Assembly: GCA_002791575.1 (NCBI GenBank)
Contig: PFXI01000043.1
Span: forward strand, 1-44,198
Reading direction: 5' to 3'
DNA length: 44,198 bases
Origin: Zetaproteobacteria bacterium CG_4_9_14_3_um_filter_54_145
GTDB lineage: Bacteria > Pseudomonadota > Zetaproteobacteria > Mariprofundales > Mariprofundaceae
Shown: positions 19,725-28,537 of the stretch, one piece after another
How the letters are laid out: each line of letters starts with the position of its first letter
Numbering within the stretch: the stretch's first letter is position 1
The notes under the pieces: generated by a model
What the model was told of the DNA's origin: nothing
Seen by the model: the letters and a program-made list of their open reading frames with translations, nothing else
Database searches by the model: none
Position numbers and translations under genes: made by a program

Positions 19725-20272
19725 CAAACAGTCAATATATCGTGTTCTTTGTGCTCGACAACCTGATCGACTTCTGCAATGTATTTATCGGTAATTTTCT
19801 GAATTCTATCCTGCAATCGCTTGCTTTCATCTTCGGAGAGACTCGCATCCTTCACCTGATTCTTCACATCATCATTGGCGTCACGGCGAATGTTGCGGAC
19901 AGAGACACGGGCTTTTTCACCAATGGTTCTGGCTTTCTTGACCAGCTCCTTGCGTCTGTCTTCAGTCAGCTCAGGCAGAATAATGCGCACCACTTCACCG
20001 TCACTGGTTGGATTCAGTCCCAGATCGGACTTCATGATCGCCTTCTCGATATCGCCGATAATGGCCTTTTCCCACGGCGTAATCATCAGAATACGCGGTT
20101 CAGGCACGGAGATACTGCCCACCTGATTAAACGGCACTTCAGAGCCATAATAGGAGACCGTGACATGATCGAGCAGCGCTGCATTGGCGCGTCCCGTACG
20201 TATGGTTGCCAATTCCGACCTGAGTGCCGCAATCGACTTCTTCATTCTCTCTTCCAAGGCATCAAACATCAT
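19724..20272 (-). CDS. frr: Ribosome recycling factor
   Basis: RRF, with EF-G, splits the post-termination ribosome so subunits can be reused. The 182-residue protein is full length: an N-terminal helix with LRSELATIRTGRANAALLD, the central beta domain (VSYYGSEVPFNQVGSI) and a C-terminal helix with LTEDRRKELVKKAR and NIRRDANDDVK. Of three clustered starts, the ATG at 20272 is favoured because GGAG lies five bases upstream; it overlaps the pyrH stop as TGATG. Confidence 0.97.
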   Translation of the reverse strand: MMFDALEERMKKSIAALRSELATIRTGRANAALLDHVTVSYYGSEVPFNQVGSISVPEPRILMITPWEKAIIGDIEKAIMKSDLGLNPTSDGEVVRIILPELTEDRRKELVKKARTIGEKARVSVRNIRRDANDDVKNQVKDASLSEDESKRLQDRIQKITDKYIAEVDQVVEHKEHDILTV

Positions 20273-21042
20273 CAACTCTCCTGAACCAGTGTACCAACTG
20301 CTTCACCGGATATTGCCTTTAACAACTGGCCCGGCGTGGTAACATCAAAGACTACAATCGGCATATGATTATCGCGACATAAAGACATCGCCGTCGCATC
20401 CATAACGCCAAGGCGTTTGCTCAATGCTTCGGTGAAGGTCAATGTATCATAGCGTTTTGCAGCAGGATCTTTTGCAGGGTCGGCTGTATATACCCCGTCC
20501 ACTTTCGTGCCCTTCAGCACGACGTCCGCCTGAATCTCCATCGCCCGGAGGCTGGCAGCTGTATCGGTGGTAAAGTAAGGATTACCCGTACCTGCTGCAA
20601 ACACCAGAATACGTCCCTTTTCCAGATGACGTACAGCACGGCGGCGAATGTAGGGCTCGGCGATCTCCTTGATATGCAGTGCGGATATAACCCGCACGGT
20701 CGCACCATGACGTTCAATGGCATCCTGCAGGGCAATCGAATTCATCATCGTGGCCAGCATACCCATATAATCGGCACTGGCCCGATCCATGCCGGAGGCG
20801 GTACCGCTCATACCGCGGAAGATATTGCCGCCGCCAATGACAATCGCCAACTCTATACCGCTCTGCTGGACTTCAATAAGCTCAATAGCCAGGCGGTCGA
20901 TGGTGCTGGTATCGATACCAAACGCCTTGTCACCAACCAGCACTTCACCGGAAAGCTTGAGCAGCACCCGCTTGTACGGGCGCTGCTCCTGTTCAGTTAC
21001 AACTGCATTCCCGGCAACAGCATCACCAGCGGAGGGCGTCAT
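20272..21042 (-). CDS. pyrH: UMP kinase
   Basis: PyrH phosphorylates UMP to UDP in pyrimidine nucleotide synthesis; it is a hexameric amino-acid-kinase-fold enzyme controlled by UTP and GTP. Motifs are [15 protein letters not shown] (P-loop-like), [41 protein letters not shown] and [14 protein letters not shown]. At 256 residues it has about 20 extra N-terminal residues ([20 protein letters not shown]) that look disordered; a later start is possible but the ATG at 21042 sits four bases after the tsf stop. Confidence 0.96.
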   Translation of the reverse strand: MTPSAGDAVAGNAVVTEQEQRPYKRVLLKLSGEVLVGDKAFGIDTSTIDRLAIELIEVQQSGIELAIVIGGGNIFRGMSGTASGMDRASADYMGMLATMMNSIALQDAIERHGATVRVISALHIKEIAEPYIRRRAVRHLEKGRILVFAAGTGNPYFTTDTAASLRAMEIQADVVLKGTKVDGVYTADPAKDPAAKRYDTLTFTEALSKRLGVMDATAMSLCRDNHMPIVVFDVTTPGQLLKAISGEAVGTLVQES

Positions 21043-21046
21043 AGCT

Positions 21047-21925
21047 TCAACCGCCCTTGACCTGAGCAGCTACTTCTGCGGCAAAATCCTCTGCCTTCTT
21101 CTCAAGACCTTCGCCCAACTGGAAGCGCGCCATACTGACGACAGTAGCGTCACCCAGCGATTTACCCACTTTCTTGTCGGTGTCCATGACAAAATCCTGC
21201 TCCAGCAGACATACATCGGAGTAGAACTTGTTCAGCTGACCGCTGACGATCTTGTCAACAATCGCTTCCGGCTTGCCGCTGGCTATAGCACGATCTGTCA
21301 GCACAGCCCGCTCACGCTCCACACTGTCCGCATCGACATCACTGCGGCCGATAAACAGCGGATTTGCTGCTGCCACATGCATGGCTACACCACGCGCCAG
21401 CGCATCATCCACAACCTTGTCGAAACCAACCAGTACGCCGATCTTACCGGCACCGTGAACATAAGTTGCCACCGTACCACCCTCAACTTCAGCACGCACA
21501 AAACGACGAATACTCATATTCTCGCCGATCGTAGCAATCAGCTGCGACAACGCCTGCTCAACAGTGAATGTATCATCGAATGCCATGGCATTCAGGGCTG
21601 CGACATCAGCAGGGTTCTGACTGATAATCATTGCCGCCAGTTTGTTAACAAAGCCGACAAACTGATCATTCTTACTGACGAAGTCCGTTTCCGAGTTGAC
21701 TTCCAGCACAACGCCAACATTGCCTTCGCCGACAGCGACAACTACGCCTTCAGCAGCAATACGACCGGCTTTCTTGGAAGCGGCCGACAGCCCCTTTTTG
21801 CGCAGGTAATCCACTGCGCCATCCATGTCACCAGCGGTTTCAGTCAGTGCTTTTTTGCAATCCATCATGCCTGCGCCGCTAAGCTCACGCAGTTTTTTTA
21901 CATCTGCAGCCGTAATCTGGCTCAT
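21047..21925 (-). CDS. tsf: Translation elongation factor Ts
   Basis: EF-Ts is the nucleotide exchange factor of EF-Tu. The 292-residue protein starts [20 protein letters not shown], a UBA-like N-terminal domain with MMDCKKAL, followed by the EF-Tu-contacting [10 protein letters not shown]. The ATG at 21925 has GGAG upstream and gives the standard N-terminus; an in-frame ATG at 21976 would add 17 unrelated residues. It follows rpsB after a 101-bp gap holding two small stem-loops. Confidence 0.97.
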   Translation of the reverse strand: MSQITAADVKKLRELSGAGMMDCKKALTETAGDMDGAVDYLRKKGLSAASKKAGRIAAEGVVVAVGEGNVGVVLEVNSETDFVSKNDQFVGFVNKLAAMIISQNPADVAALNAMAFDDTFTVEQALSQLIATIGENMSIRRFVRAEVEGGTVATYVHGAGKIGVLVGFDKVVDDALARGVAMHVAAANPLFIGRSDVDADSVERERAVLTDRAIASGKPEAIVDKIVSGQLNKFYSDVCLLEQDFVMDTDKKVGKSLGDATVVSMARFQLGEGLEKKAEDFAAEVAAQVKGG

Positions 21926-21980
21926 TCCACTCTCCGTATCTGTATTATTAGTCAGTTGTCTGCCTGCAGAACCCACGAGC

Positions 21981-22017
21981 AGCGATCACTCGCTCACACT
22001 CCTGAGTCCTGCAGGAG
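21981..22017 (-). other. Two small stem-loops between rpsB and tsf
   Basis: AGCGA/TCGCT (21981-21985 with 21990-21994, 4-nt loop) and CTCCTG/CAGGAG (21999-22004 with 22012-22017, 7-nt loop) lie in the rpsB-tsf gap. Neither is followed by a T-run on the minus strand. They could be a leaky terminator or processing site that sets the S2 to EF-Ts ratio; this role is inferred. Confidence 0.35.
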
Positions 22018-22026
22018 ACTAAGTCA

Positions 22027-22791
22027 TCAGGCTGCTTCTTCTGCAGGTGTTTCGGCAACTGCCATGGCTTCAACCAGGTCAGCGCCATCTTCGGCATTTT
22101 CAATCTGCCATGCTTCGGCACCTTCCATCAATGCATCCGCAATCTTGCTGCAGAACAGACGAACGGCACGAATCGCATCATCATTACCAGGGATGATATA
22201 ATCAATACCTGTCGGGTTGCAGTTGGAATCCACTACAGCCACAACCGGAATACCCAGTTTCTGGGCTTCCTTGATTGCCAGCTCTTCCTTGCGTACATCC
22301 ACGACAAACAGACAGTCAGGCAGGCTTACCATGTCCTTGATACCGCCAAGAGAGCGTTCCAGCTTTTCCAGTTCACGCTGCATCTGCAGTGCTTCCTTCT
22401 TGGTCAACAGCTCGAACACACCCTCTTCCTGCTGGCGCTGCAGATCTTTCATCTTGCGAACGGACTGCTGCACGGTGGCAAAGTTGGTCAGTGTGCCGCC
22501 CAACCAGCGGTGATTAATATAGAACTGACCTGCACGGCATGACTCTTCCTTGACTGCATCACGCGCCTGACGCTTGGTGCCGACAAACAGTACGCGGCCG
22601 CCGGCAGTCGCCAGCTCCTGCATGAATGTGTAGGCCTCGTTGGCCATACGCAGGGTTTTCTGCAGATCGATAATATGAATGCCATTGCGCTTGCCGAAGA
22701 TGTACGGTGCCATCTTTGGATTCCAGCGACGGGTCTGGTGACCGAAATGAACGCCTGCTTCCAGCAGTTGTTTCATGGTAAATTGGGACAT
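22027..22791 (-). CDS. rpsB: 30S ribosomal protein S2
   Basis: S2 binds the 30S subunit late in assembly and helps recruit S1. The 254-residue protein opens with [20 protein letters not shown] and [20 protein letters not shown] and includes [23 protein letters not shown] and [10 protein letters not shown], ending in an acidic, alanine-rich tail typical of proteobacterial S2. The ATG at 22791 has GGAG seven bases upstream; the longer frame from 22830 adds unrelated residues. It is the first gene of the 14.5-kb leftward supra-operon reaching lpxB. Confidence 0.98.
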   Translation of the reverse strand: MSQFTMKQLLEAGVHFGHQTRRWNPKMAPYIFGKRNGIHIIDLQKTLRMANEAYTFMQELATAGGRVLFVGTKRQARDAVKEESCRAGQFYINHRWLGGTLTNFATVQQSVRKMKDLQRQQEEGVFELLTKKEALQMQRELEKLERSLGGIKDMVSLPDCLFVVDVRKEELAIKEAQKLGIPVVAVVDSNCNPTGIDYIIPGNDDAIRAVRLFCSKIADALMEGAEAWQIENAEDGADLVEAMAVAETPAEEAA

Positions 22792-22923
22792 ATGTACTCC
22801 AGTTGTTTTATTTCTTCCACGGTCTGTCACCCCTTATCGTTATTCAATAAATCGGGGCACAATGGATCAGTCCGTGTGCGAATTTGCCCTTGCGAGCGGC
22901 GCGCTTTCTAGCTAAACAGAGAG

Positions 22924-22929
22924 ATAATA
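22924..22929 (-). promoter_or_regulatory. Probable rpsB promoter (extended -10)
   Basis: Read leftwards the sequence is TTGCTATTAT: a TATTAT -10 hexamer with the TGn extension, which can offset a poor -35 (only CTTTGA-like at 16 bp). Transcription would start near 22917, giving an rpsB leader of about 126 nt. In other bacteria the rpsB leader binds S2 for autoregulation; that is possible but not shown here. Confidence 0.45.
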
Positions 22930-22967
22930 GCAAGTAATAAAGCCCTCAAAGCATCCCGTTGACACAC

Positions 22968-25900
22968 TCAGCCGGGCTTTATCAGCGCTTGCACGGTGCG
23001 GGAGAGGAGGTCGAAATCAAATGGCTTATTGAGCACCCGGCAACAGGAAGTCTGCATCTCTCCGCCCAGAACATGATTTTTGTCATAGCCGGTAATCAGA
23101 ATAACCGGCAGCGTCGCATCACTTTGCCGGATCAATTTTAGCAGCTGAACCCCTCCCAGCCTTGGCATGATGACATCCGAGATAATCAGGTCGATCTGAT
23201 CACGTCTGGCCCTCAACAACGCCAGTGCCTCCTCCCCGTCACAGGCCGTCAGCACATGATATCCCATCGTGTCCAACACCTCTCTGGTGGTATGACGCAA
23301 ATCCTCATCGTCATCAACCAGCAGTATGGTTTCGCCACGCCCCGCCGGACCCGGTGACACCTGTTTCTGCTGGGGCTCGGGCGCCTCCAGGCTCAGCGGC
23401 AGGTAAATCTTGAAGACACTCCCTCTGCCCGGCTCACTCTCAACCTCGACCGCACCGCCGTGGGTCTGTACTGCCCCATAGAGCATAGCCAGGCCAAGAC
23501 CGGTCCCCTTGCCGACCTCCTTGGTGGTAAAAAACGGTTCGAAAATCTTATCCAGCTGCTCACGCGGAATACCGCAACCATTATCCCTGACACTGATACA
23601 GGCAAAGCCATCACCCGTAACCTCAGGGTGTCTCTGCCTGAATGCACTGTCAGCCCGAAACAACATGAGGCTGCAGCGGATGATCGGCTCAGACACGCCT
23701 GCAACGGCATCGGCGGCGTTGTTTAGCAGGTTCATCAGCACCTGCTGCAACTGGGTGACATCGCCTTTGATACACAACTCATCGCTACAGACCGATGTCT
23801 GGTGATCAATACTGGCCGGTATGGCGGCTCCGGCCAGCCTGTAGCCCTCATGCATGAATGCATTGAGACTGAATATGCGCATGCTGACGCTGTCCTTACG
23901 GGCAAAGGTCAACAGTTGCTGCACCATCTCTGTAGCACGGTTTCCCAGCTGTTCAATATTGGTCAGCCTGTCGACAACCACCGGGTGCTCCTGCATCTGC
24001 ATGCGGGCCAGGTAGAGATTACCCTGCATGGCGGCCAGCATATTATTGAAATCATGGGCAATGCCGCCAACGAGCGTGCCAACCGCTTCCATTTTCTGCG
24101 ACTGCCGCAACCGCTCCTCAAACTGCCTGCGCTCGCTGACATCGCGAACCACACTGAAAATAACCTGTTCACCATCCAGCTCTATACTGCTCGCACTGAT
24201 CTCAACCGGCATGACCGACCCGTCTTTACGATAGTGCGCGGAATCGAATGTCGCTTCTCCGTGCGTTTTTATCAGGGCAAGACGCTCGGGCACACGCGCT
24301 GCAAATTCAGGTGAATCGAGCGCATTCAACTTCATGGCCAGCATCTCCTGCTTGCTGTAACCCAGTCGCCTGTATGCTGTTCGGTTGATATCGATAAAAT
24401 TACCGTGCATATCGATAATAAACATGCCGTCACTCGATGAATTAAACAGCGTGACAAACCGTTTTCGTTCCGCCTCCAACAGGGAGAGGTTCTGCTTCTG
24501 TTCACTGATATCCGTCTGGATGCCGATCATACGCAGCGGAGTGCCGTCACCATCCCGCTCGACCACCTTGCCAATTGAACTGATCCACGCCCAACCACCA
24601 TCTTTTCTGCGTCGCCTGTACTCCATCGTCTCCGGCCCTGATGTACACAAACAGCGCTGGAAGACTGTAAATACTGCATCACGATCATCCGGATGAATAT
24701 TGTCGAGCCAGTTTTGCAGGCTGGTGTGAAACGCCTCCGGCTCATAACCGATCAGCCTGGCATATTCCGGACTGACGATAATGCTCCCGCTGCTGATATC
24801 GAGGTCGAACCAGGCCTGACTGGCAGCCTCGAGCGCCAGACGCAGACGCGCCTCACTTTCTTGCAGGCGGGCCTCATCCGCCTTGCGCCGGGAGATATCA
24901 CGGATAAAGGCAACATTGTATTCAGCGTTGCCAAAACTGACAAAGTTGGCCGACACCTCGACAGGAAAAAGAGAGCCGTCCTTGCGCCGCTTTTTTGTTT
25001 CAAAACAGAGATGCACCTTCTGCTGCAACTCCTGCCAGTGACCGGGCCACGCGGCGGCGGTGAAATCAGGGTCGACATCGGGGATAGTCATCGCCACCAG
25101 CTCCGCCTGCACGTAACCAAGGGCCTTGCAGGCTGCCGCATTGGCATAGCCGATATTGGCCTGTTCATCAATCCACAGGATCATGTCAGGGGCATGATCC
25201 GATACAAACTGCGTCAGGCGAAGCTGCTCTTCCAGCGCTTTCTGCGCGGTAATGTCCCGGATAGTTCCCTCTATACCGGTGACATCTCCACACTCATCAC
25301 GCACATAGTGAGCATTTGTCGAAACCCAGATGATTTCGCCATCCACTCTGCTGATTTCGGCCTCATAGTGGTTAACCGTGCCACCGCCTTCACGCAACGC
25401 GTTCAGGAATAGGTCGCGGCCGTCCTCACGCACGTAATAGCCCGCAATCATTTTGCCCTGCAACTCACCCGCCGGGCAAGCCATCAACGTTCCGGCCGAC
25501 GGTGAAACCTTGACTATTCGCCCTTCAATATCGGTACGGTAATAGGCTTCCTGCAGACTGTTGAAAATATTACTCAGTTCCCGTTCCGAGCTGGCAAGTA
25601 CGGCCTGCTGCTCTTTCTCGCGGCTGATATCTTCGTATACGCCTACCATACCGATCACATGCCGGGTATCATCAAACAGGGGTACTTTGGAGGTACGTAA
25701 CCAGATGGTGCTACCATCCGGCGTGGTTTGCGGCTCCTCAAAAGCGAGTCTGGATTCACCCGACTGCATCACGGCAACATCATCGGCGCGGTAAGCTTCG
25801 GCCTGCTCATGCCATGGCATATCAAAATCGCTTTTGCCGATCAACGCATCCGGGTGTGCAACGCCTGCATCCCTGGCAAACAAGGTATTGCAGCCGAGGT

Positions 25901-26000
25901 AGCGGCACTCCCGGTCTTTCCAGAAGACACGGATCGGTACGCCTTCTATGATCTCCTGCAACAGGTCATGGGAAGCCAGCTGTTTGATTATCTCTTTCAT
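22968..26000 (-). CDS. Soluble hybrid sensor histidine kinase with five PAS domains and a receiver
   Basis: The 1010-residue protein has no membrane segment or signal peptide, so it should sense inside the cell. Five PAS/PAC modules can be placed at about 10-130, 135-255, 260-375, 380-502 and 510-630, several ending in the PAC pattern (for example [10 protein letters not shown]). The kinase core follows: phosphoacceptor H649 in GGIAHDFNN, an N-box [39 protein letters not shown], then a C-terminal receiver with phospho-aspartate D942 (SDVIMP) and K992 (NKPF). GAGGG lies six bases before the ATG. There is no output domain and no neighbouring response regulator, so the partner is unknown; PAS ligands (redox, haem, flavin, small molecules) cannot be read from sequence. 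Confidence 0.93.
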   Translation of the reverse strand: MKEIIKQLASHDLLQEIIEGVPIRVFWKDRECRYLGCNTLFARDAGVAHPDALIGKSDFDMPWHEQAEAYRADDVAVMQSGESRLAFEEPQTTPDGSTIWLRTSKVPLFDDTRHVIGMVGVYEDISREKEQQAVLASSERELSNIFNSLQEAYYRTDIEGRIVKVSPSAGTLMACPAGELQGKMIAGYYVREDGRDLFLNALREGGGTVNHYEAEISRVDGEIIWVSTNAHYVRDECGDVTGIEGTIRDITAQKALEEQLRLTQFVSDHAPDMILWIDEQANIGYANAAACKALGYVQAELVAMTIPDVDPDFTAAAWPGHWQELQQKVHLCFETKKRRKDGSLFPVEVSANFVSFGNAEYNVAFIRDISRRKADEARLQESEARLRLALEAASQAWFDLDISSGSIIVSPEYARLIGYEPEAFHTSLQNWLDNIHPDDRDAVFTVFQRCLCTSGPETMEYRRRRKDGGWAWISSIGKVVERDGDGTPLRMIGIQTDISEQKQNLSLLEAERKRFVTLFNSSSDGMFIIDMHGNFIDINRTAYRRLGYSKQEMLAMKLNALDSPEFAARVPERLALIKTHGEATFDSAHYRKDGSVMPVEISASSIELDGEQVIFSVVRDVSERRQFEERLRQSQKMEAVGTLVGGIAHDFNNMLAAMQGNLYLARMQMQEHPVVVDRLTNIEQLGNRATEMVQQLLTFARKDSVSMRIFSLNAFMHEGYRLAGAAIPASIDHQTSVCSDELCIKGDVTQLQQVLMNLLNNAADAVAGVSEPIIRCSLMLFRADSAFRQRHPEVTGDGFACISVRDNGCGIPREQLDKIFEPFFTTKEVGKGTGLGLAMLYGAVQTHGGAVEVESEPGRGSVFKIYLPLSLEAPEPQQKQVSPGPAGRGETILLVDDDEDLRHTTREVLDTMGYHVLTACDGEEALALLRARRDQIDLIISDVIMPRLGGVQLLKLIRQSDATLPVILITGYDKNHVLGGEMQTSCCRVLNKPFDFDLLSRTVQALIKPG

Positions 26001-26140
26001 GCACAGCCCTCATCGCGCAACAGTTCTGATACCAGACAGAAAACAGTGAGGGCCAGCACGTCCAGCTTTCACATTCACCTGAATCAATCACCATGCAAGC
26101 ATAAGGATTACCCACTGTTACGCAAGCGCCTGCCCTGCCC

Positions 26141-27373
26141 TCAACGGGCGACAAGTAGCGGATAACAAAAGCGCAGCCCGGCTCTGCGCCCCCTGATCCT
26201 GCGCACCTGTGCCGTCGATATGGCCTGACCACCAAAACGGCGGTTGATGGCATTCACCGTCAGCATCAGTTGCTGCTGACGCAGGTCGCCCCGCATCAGG
26301 CCGAACAGGTCCGGCTGCGCCTGCCTCTCGCGCTGCAGCCCTGTTGCCACCACCCCGCAGCCGCGGTAGGCCTCACCGGCAACAAACAGCTCCGCAAACG
26401 CCTGATGCACTGCGGCATTGATGCGTTTCAGACTGTTGGTCGGCAGATCCAGATGCAGCGCCAGCCCCCGCCGCTCAAAGGATTCCAGCGTCAGAAACAG
26501 ATAGAGGCGGCTGGCCAACAGCTGCTTTGCCACCAGATCGGCAACCAGACGCAGTGCATGGTAACCCAGGTAGGCGGCGATGATGCGCCGTTTATCGCTG
26601 GCATGCCCCATTGATGCGGTTTTGGCCATACTTTTGGGTAGCGGCGGCTCACTTTCCAGCTTCAGCACCGCACGCCCGCGCAGCTCGTGCTGGAGAAGTT
26701 GGCCGTGGCGACCGAGCAGCTGCTGAATCAAAGCTTCATCGGCACGGGCAAACTGCAAGGCCGTGCCGATACCCCTGTTACACAGCAGCGCAGCGCGATT
26801 GCGTCCGATACCGGGAATATCGACCACTGCCAATGCCGCCAGAAAGGCGCTGATACCCGTAAAAGACACCACCGTCGTGCCATCGGGCTTGCGGCACTCG
26901 GAGGCCATTTTGGCCAGCGTGCGGCTGACACTCACACCGACCGAAACCGTAATCCCCAGCTCCTGCCAGACCGCATGGCGGATCGCATCGGCCAACTCCT
27001 CGTACGATTGATGCCACAACAAGCGGATCCCGTTAAAGTCGATAAAACCCTCATCAATCGAGTAGACCTCAACGACCGGACTGTAACGCCGCAGTATCGA
27101 AAACAGCTGTGCAGAAAGCTGACCGTAATAGCGAAAATCGGGCGACAGAAAAGCGCCATGCGGCGCCAGACGGCGAGCTTCCCACACCGGCGTACCGGTG
27201 CGAATCCCCAGCACTCTGGCGTCATAGCTTCTGGCCACAACCATGGCATCATGATTGGAAAGCACACAGATCGGCCGGCCGCGCAATTCAGGGTGTCGGG
27301 CCGCTTCACAGGAGGCATAAAATGCATCGCAATCGACATGCGCAATGGCATTCGGCCAGTCAGCTACAGGCAT
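26141..27373 (-). CDS. umuC: Y-family DNA polymerase, UmuC type
   Basis: UmuC is the catalytic subunit of the error-prone translesion polymerase Pol V. The 410-residue protein carries the Y-family signatures HVDCDAFYASCE (metal ligand D14) and YSIDEGFIDF (D107, E108), plus the helix-hairpin-helix VVDIPGIGRNRAALL near residue 190. It ends in the UmuC-type little-finger/C-terminal region QAQPDLFG and VNAINRRFGGQAI. Catalytic residues are intact and the length is near the usual 420. The partner UmuD-like gene lies 219 bp upstream on the same strand, a wider gap than the usual overlapping umuDC pair. AAAGGGG precedes the ATG. Confidence 0.93.
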   Translation of the reverse strand: MPVADWPNAIAHVDCDAFYASCEAARHPELRGRPICVLSNHDAMVVARSYDARVLGIRTGTPVWEARRLAPHGAFLSPDFRYYGQLSAQLFSILRRYSPVVEVYSIDEGFIDFNGIRLLWHQSYEELADAIRHAVWQELGITVSVGVSVSRTLAKMASECRKPDGTTVVSFTGISAFLAALAVVDIPGIGRNRAALLCNRGIGTALQFARADEALIQQLLGRHGQLLQHELRGRAVLKLESEPPLPKSMAKTASMGHASDKRRIIAAYLGYHALRLVADLVAKQLLASRLYLFLTLESFERRGLALHLDLPTNSLKRINAAVHQAFAELFVAGEAYRGCGVVATGLQRERQAQPDLFGLMRGDLRQQQLMLTVNAINRRFGGQAISTAQVRRIRGRRAGLRFCYPLLVAR

Positions 27374-27405
27374 CTATTAAAACCCCTTTCACCGCAGAGG
27401 AGCAA

Positions 27406-27424
27406 GCGCCGGCGTTCCCGGCGC
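27406..27424 (-). other. GC-rich hairpin in the umuC leader
   Basis: GCGCCGG (27406-27412) and CCGGCGC (27418-27424) form a perfect 7-bp stem around a 5-nt loop, about 33 bp before the umuC start. It is not followed by a T-run close by on either strand. A second, wider pairing (CCGGGGT with ACCCCGG, about 27467-27517) lies just upstream in the same gap. These could attenuate read-through from the lexA/umuD-like gene into umuC; this is inference. Confidence 0.4.
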
Positions 27425-27461
27425 GCGATAGCGATTATTTGATATAGTTACGCAGAAGAAA

Positions 27462-27596
27462 ATGACCGGGGTACAGATGATACCTTGTGCATGGAGCATA
27501 CGTGTGAACCCCGGCAGGCAAAGATGGCAGCTATTACTCTTTCTACTATGCCTTTTCCCTGCGTCCTTCGCCTCCTCTGTGGTAAAATGCTTCTAG
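27462..27596 (+). CDS. Doubtful 44-codon ORF with a signal-peptide-like sequence
   Basis: On the opposite strand to umuC and the LexA/UmuD-like gene, an ATG at 27462 opens 44 codons ending in TAG at 27594. The product has a basic patch (GRQRWQ), a hydrophobic core (LLLFLLCLFPASFA) and stops eight residues later. That looks like a short secreted or membrane peptide, but there is only a weak AGAAG before the start and no family match can be recognised. It lies wholly in the gap between the two genes. It may be chance. Confidence 0.2.
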   Translation: MTGVQMIPCAWSIRVNPGRQRWQLLLFLLCLFPASFASSVVKCF

Positions 27597-28165
27597 AACT
27601 TACGGAACTGGCCGACAACTTCGCCGTAGATATCCAGCGACTGCGTCGGATATATGCATGGATAATCGGCGTTGGCCGGTTCCAGATAGGGACCGCGACT
27701 GTCGCCGCGCAGGTATTTGATGGTAAAATCACCGTCGACAATGGCCACAACGATTTTGCCGATCGAGGGATTCTGCTTGCGCTCAACCACGAGAAAGTCG
27801 CCATCGTGGATGCCGGCACCGATCATCGAATCACCGGTAACCGCCACCAGCACCGTGCTGGACGGATGCTCCACCAGATATTCATCAATGGTAATAACAT
27901 CACCCAGCGCCTCGGTAGCCGGACTGGCAAAACCGGCTGGCGCCTGCCCCACATGCGGACGGGCAAAAAACATATTGGCAGGCCCGACACGGCCGCCGGG
28001 CGCCTTCTGCAGATAGCCGGAAAAAATCATACGGTCGACAAATTTCACCGCCCCCTGCTTGCTGACACCGACGAGTGCCGCAATATCCGCATAGGATGGA
28101 ATCAGTCGGTACAGGGCATAATAGTCCTGCAACCGCCCCAGATAGATATGATCTTTATTCACCAT
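27593..28165 (-). CDS. LexA/UmuD-like S24 autoprotease with N-terminal winged-helix DNA-binding domain
   Basis: The 190-residue protein joins two parts. Residues about 10-68 form a LexA-like winged helix (IPSYADIAALVGVSKQGAV, then FSGYLQKAPGGRVGP). Residues about 72-190 match UmuD: a cleavage site A77-G78 in QAPAGFASPA, nucleophile S113 in TGDSMIGAGIHDGD, and general base K150 in GDFTIKYL. The 37-residue Ser-Lys spacing equals that of E. coli UmuD (60/97) and LexA (119/156). It should therefore bind DNA, cleave itself with RecA filament after damage, and possibly serve UmuC. UmuDAb of Acinetobacter is a known protein of this kind. The ATG at 28165 is chosen; the TTG at 28201 falls on the likely -35 element. 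Confidence 0.88.
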   Translation of the reverse strand: MVNKDHIYLGRLQDYYALYRLIPSYADIAALVGVSKQGAVKFVDRMIFSGYLQKAPGGRVGPANMFFARPHVGQAPAGFASPATEALGDVITIDEYLVEHPSSTVLVAVTGDSMIGAGIHDGDFLVVERKQNPSIGKIVVAIVDGDFTIKYLRGDSRGPYLEPANADYPCIYPTQSLDIYGEVVGQFRKF

Positions 28166-28172
28166 GGGGCAG

Positions 28173-28201
28173 AGTATGGTAGACGAACGTACACTGCGCA
28201 A
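28173..28201 (-). promoter_or_regulatory. Promoter with possible operator for the LexA/UmuD-like gene
   Basis: Read leftwards, TTGCGC (28196-28201) and CATACT (28173-28178) form -35 and -10 elements with an ideal 17-bp spacer. Initiation would fall at about 28164-28168, at or next to the ATG at 28165, and no ribosome binding site is present, so the mRNA may be leaderless. The spacer contains an inverted GTA-N8-TAC (28179-28192), placed where a self-repressor would act. The E. coli CTGT-N8-ACAG SOS box is not present. Confidence 0.4.
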
Positions 28202-28480
28202 GCAGATATTACGGCCGCGTGCATACCCGCAACACGAAACACACAGCCCGCATATGAAAAAGCCTCTCAGCCGACATCACTGCACGTACGCCGGCCAGCC
28301 AGATAAGCATCTTCTGCCTTGCCATTCATCCGACTGTCGGCAAATCCCCCGCTACGCCCCGTGCAGAGCAAGCGGAAAAAACTCCCCGATGCGGCGGCAG
28401 AAAATGCCACCGGCAGCATAAACATTTCTTCCCGTACAATATAAGATATTGATATACATGGCTTTTTATAAGACAATCAG

Positions 28481-28497
28481 TTGGCCGCATTCTTGCG
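28481..28497 (+). promoter_or_regulatory. Sigma-54 (RpoN) promoter of the flgF operon
   Basis: TTGGCCGCATTCTTGCG matches the -24/-12 consensus TGGCACG-N4-TTGC: TGGC and TTGC are exact and GG-N10-GC spacing is correct (GG 28483-28484, GC 28495-28496). Transcription would start near 28508, 30 nt before flgF. Such promoters need an enhancer-binding activator (FlrA/FleQ or FlrC/FleR type), not present in the window. Confidence 0.75.
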
Positions 28498-28537
28498 ATA
28501 GTGAAGCTGTGAAAGGAAAAACAGGCAGGAGTGACGG

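Larger units (their letters stand above)
28166..28537. other. Divergent 372-bp intergenic region
   Basis: This is the only gene-free stretch over 300 bp. Its left end holds the promoter of the LexA/UmuD-like gene, its right end the sigma-54-type promoter of the flagellar operon. An imperfect hairpin (GGCGGCA/TGCCACC, 28393-28411) and an AT-rich tract (28437-28475) lie between. Short open frames on both strands have no convincing start sites or family features. I see no RNA gene or repeat. Confidence 0.6.

Noticed and set aside
20789-22201. Long 470-codon plus-strand frame antisense to pyrH, tsf and rpsB
   Set aside because: It is a mirror of the codon bias of three certain genes on the other strand and its translation resembles no protein family.
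22944-22980. AAGCCC/GGGCTT pairing as a terminator after the hybrid kinase
   Set aside because: The loop is nearly 30 nt and the stem overlaps the last kinase codons; too weak to call.
28141-28260. Canonical LexA box (CTGT-N8-ACAG) near the LexA/UmuD-like gene
   Set aside because: Not present; only an imperfect GTA-N8-TAC repeat was seen, reported separately as tentative.
28254-28421. Plus-strand frame starting MKKPLSRHH in the intergenic region before flgF
   Set aside because: Cys/His/Pro-rich, no ribosome site, no recognisable domain, and composition typical of a chance frame.
28267-28440. Minus-strand small frame with start MFMLPVAFSAAASG
   Set aside because: The start is weakly supported and the rest looks random; it lies antisense to nothing conserved and has no promoter I can defend.
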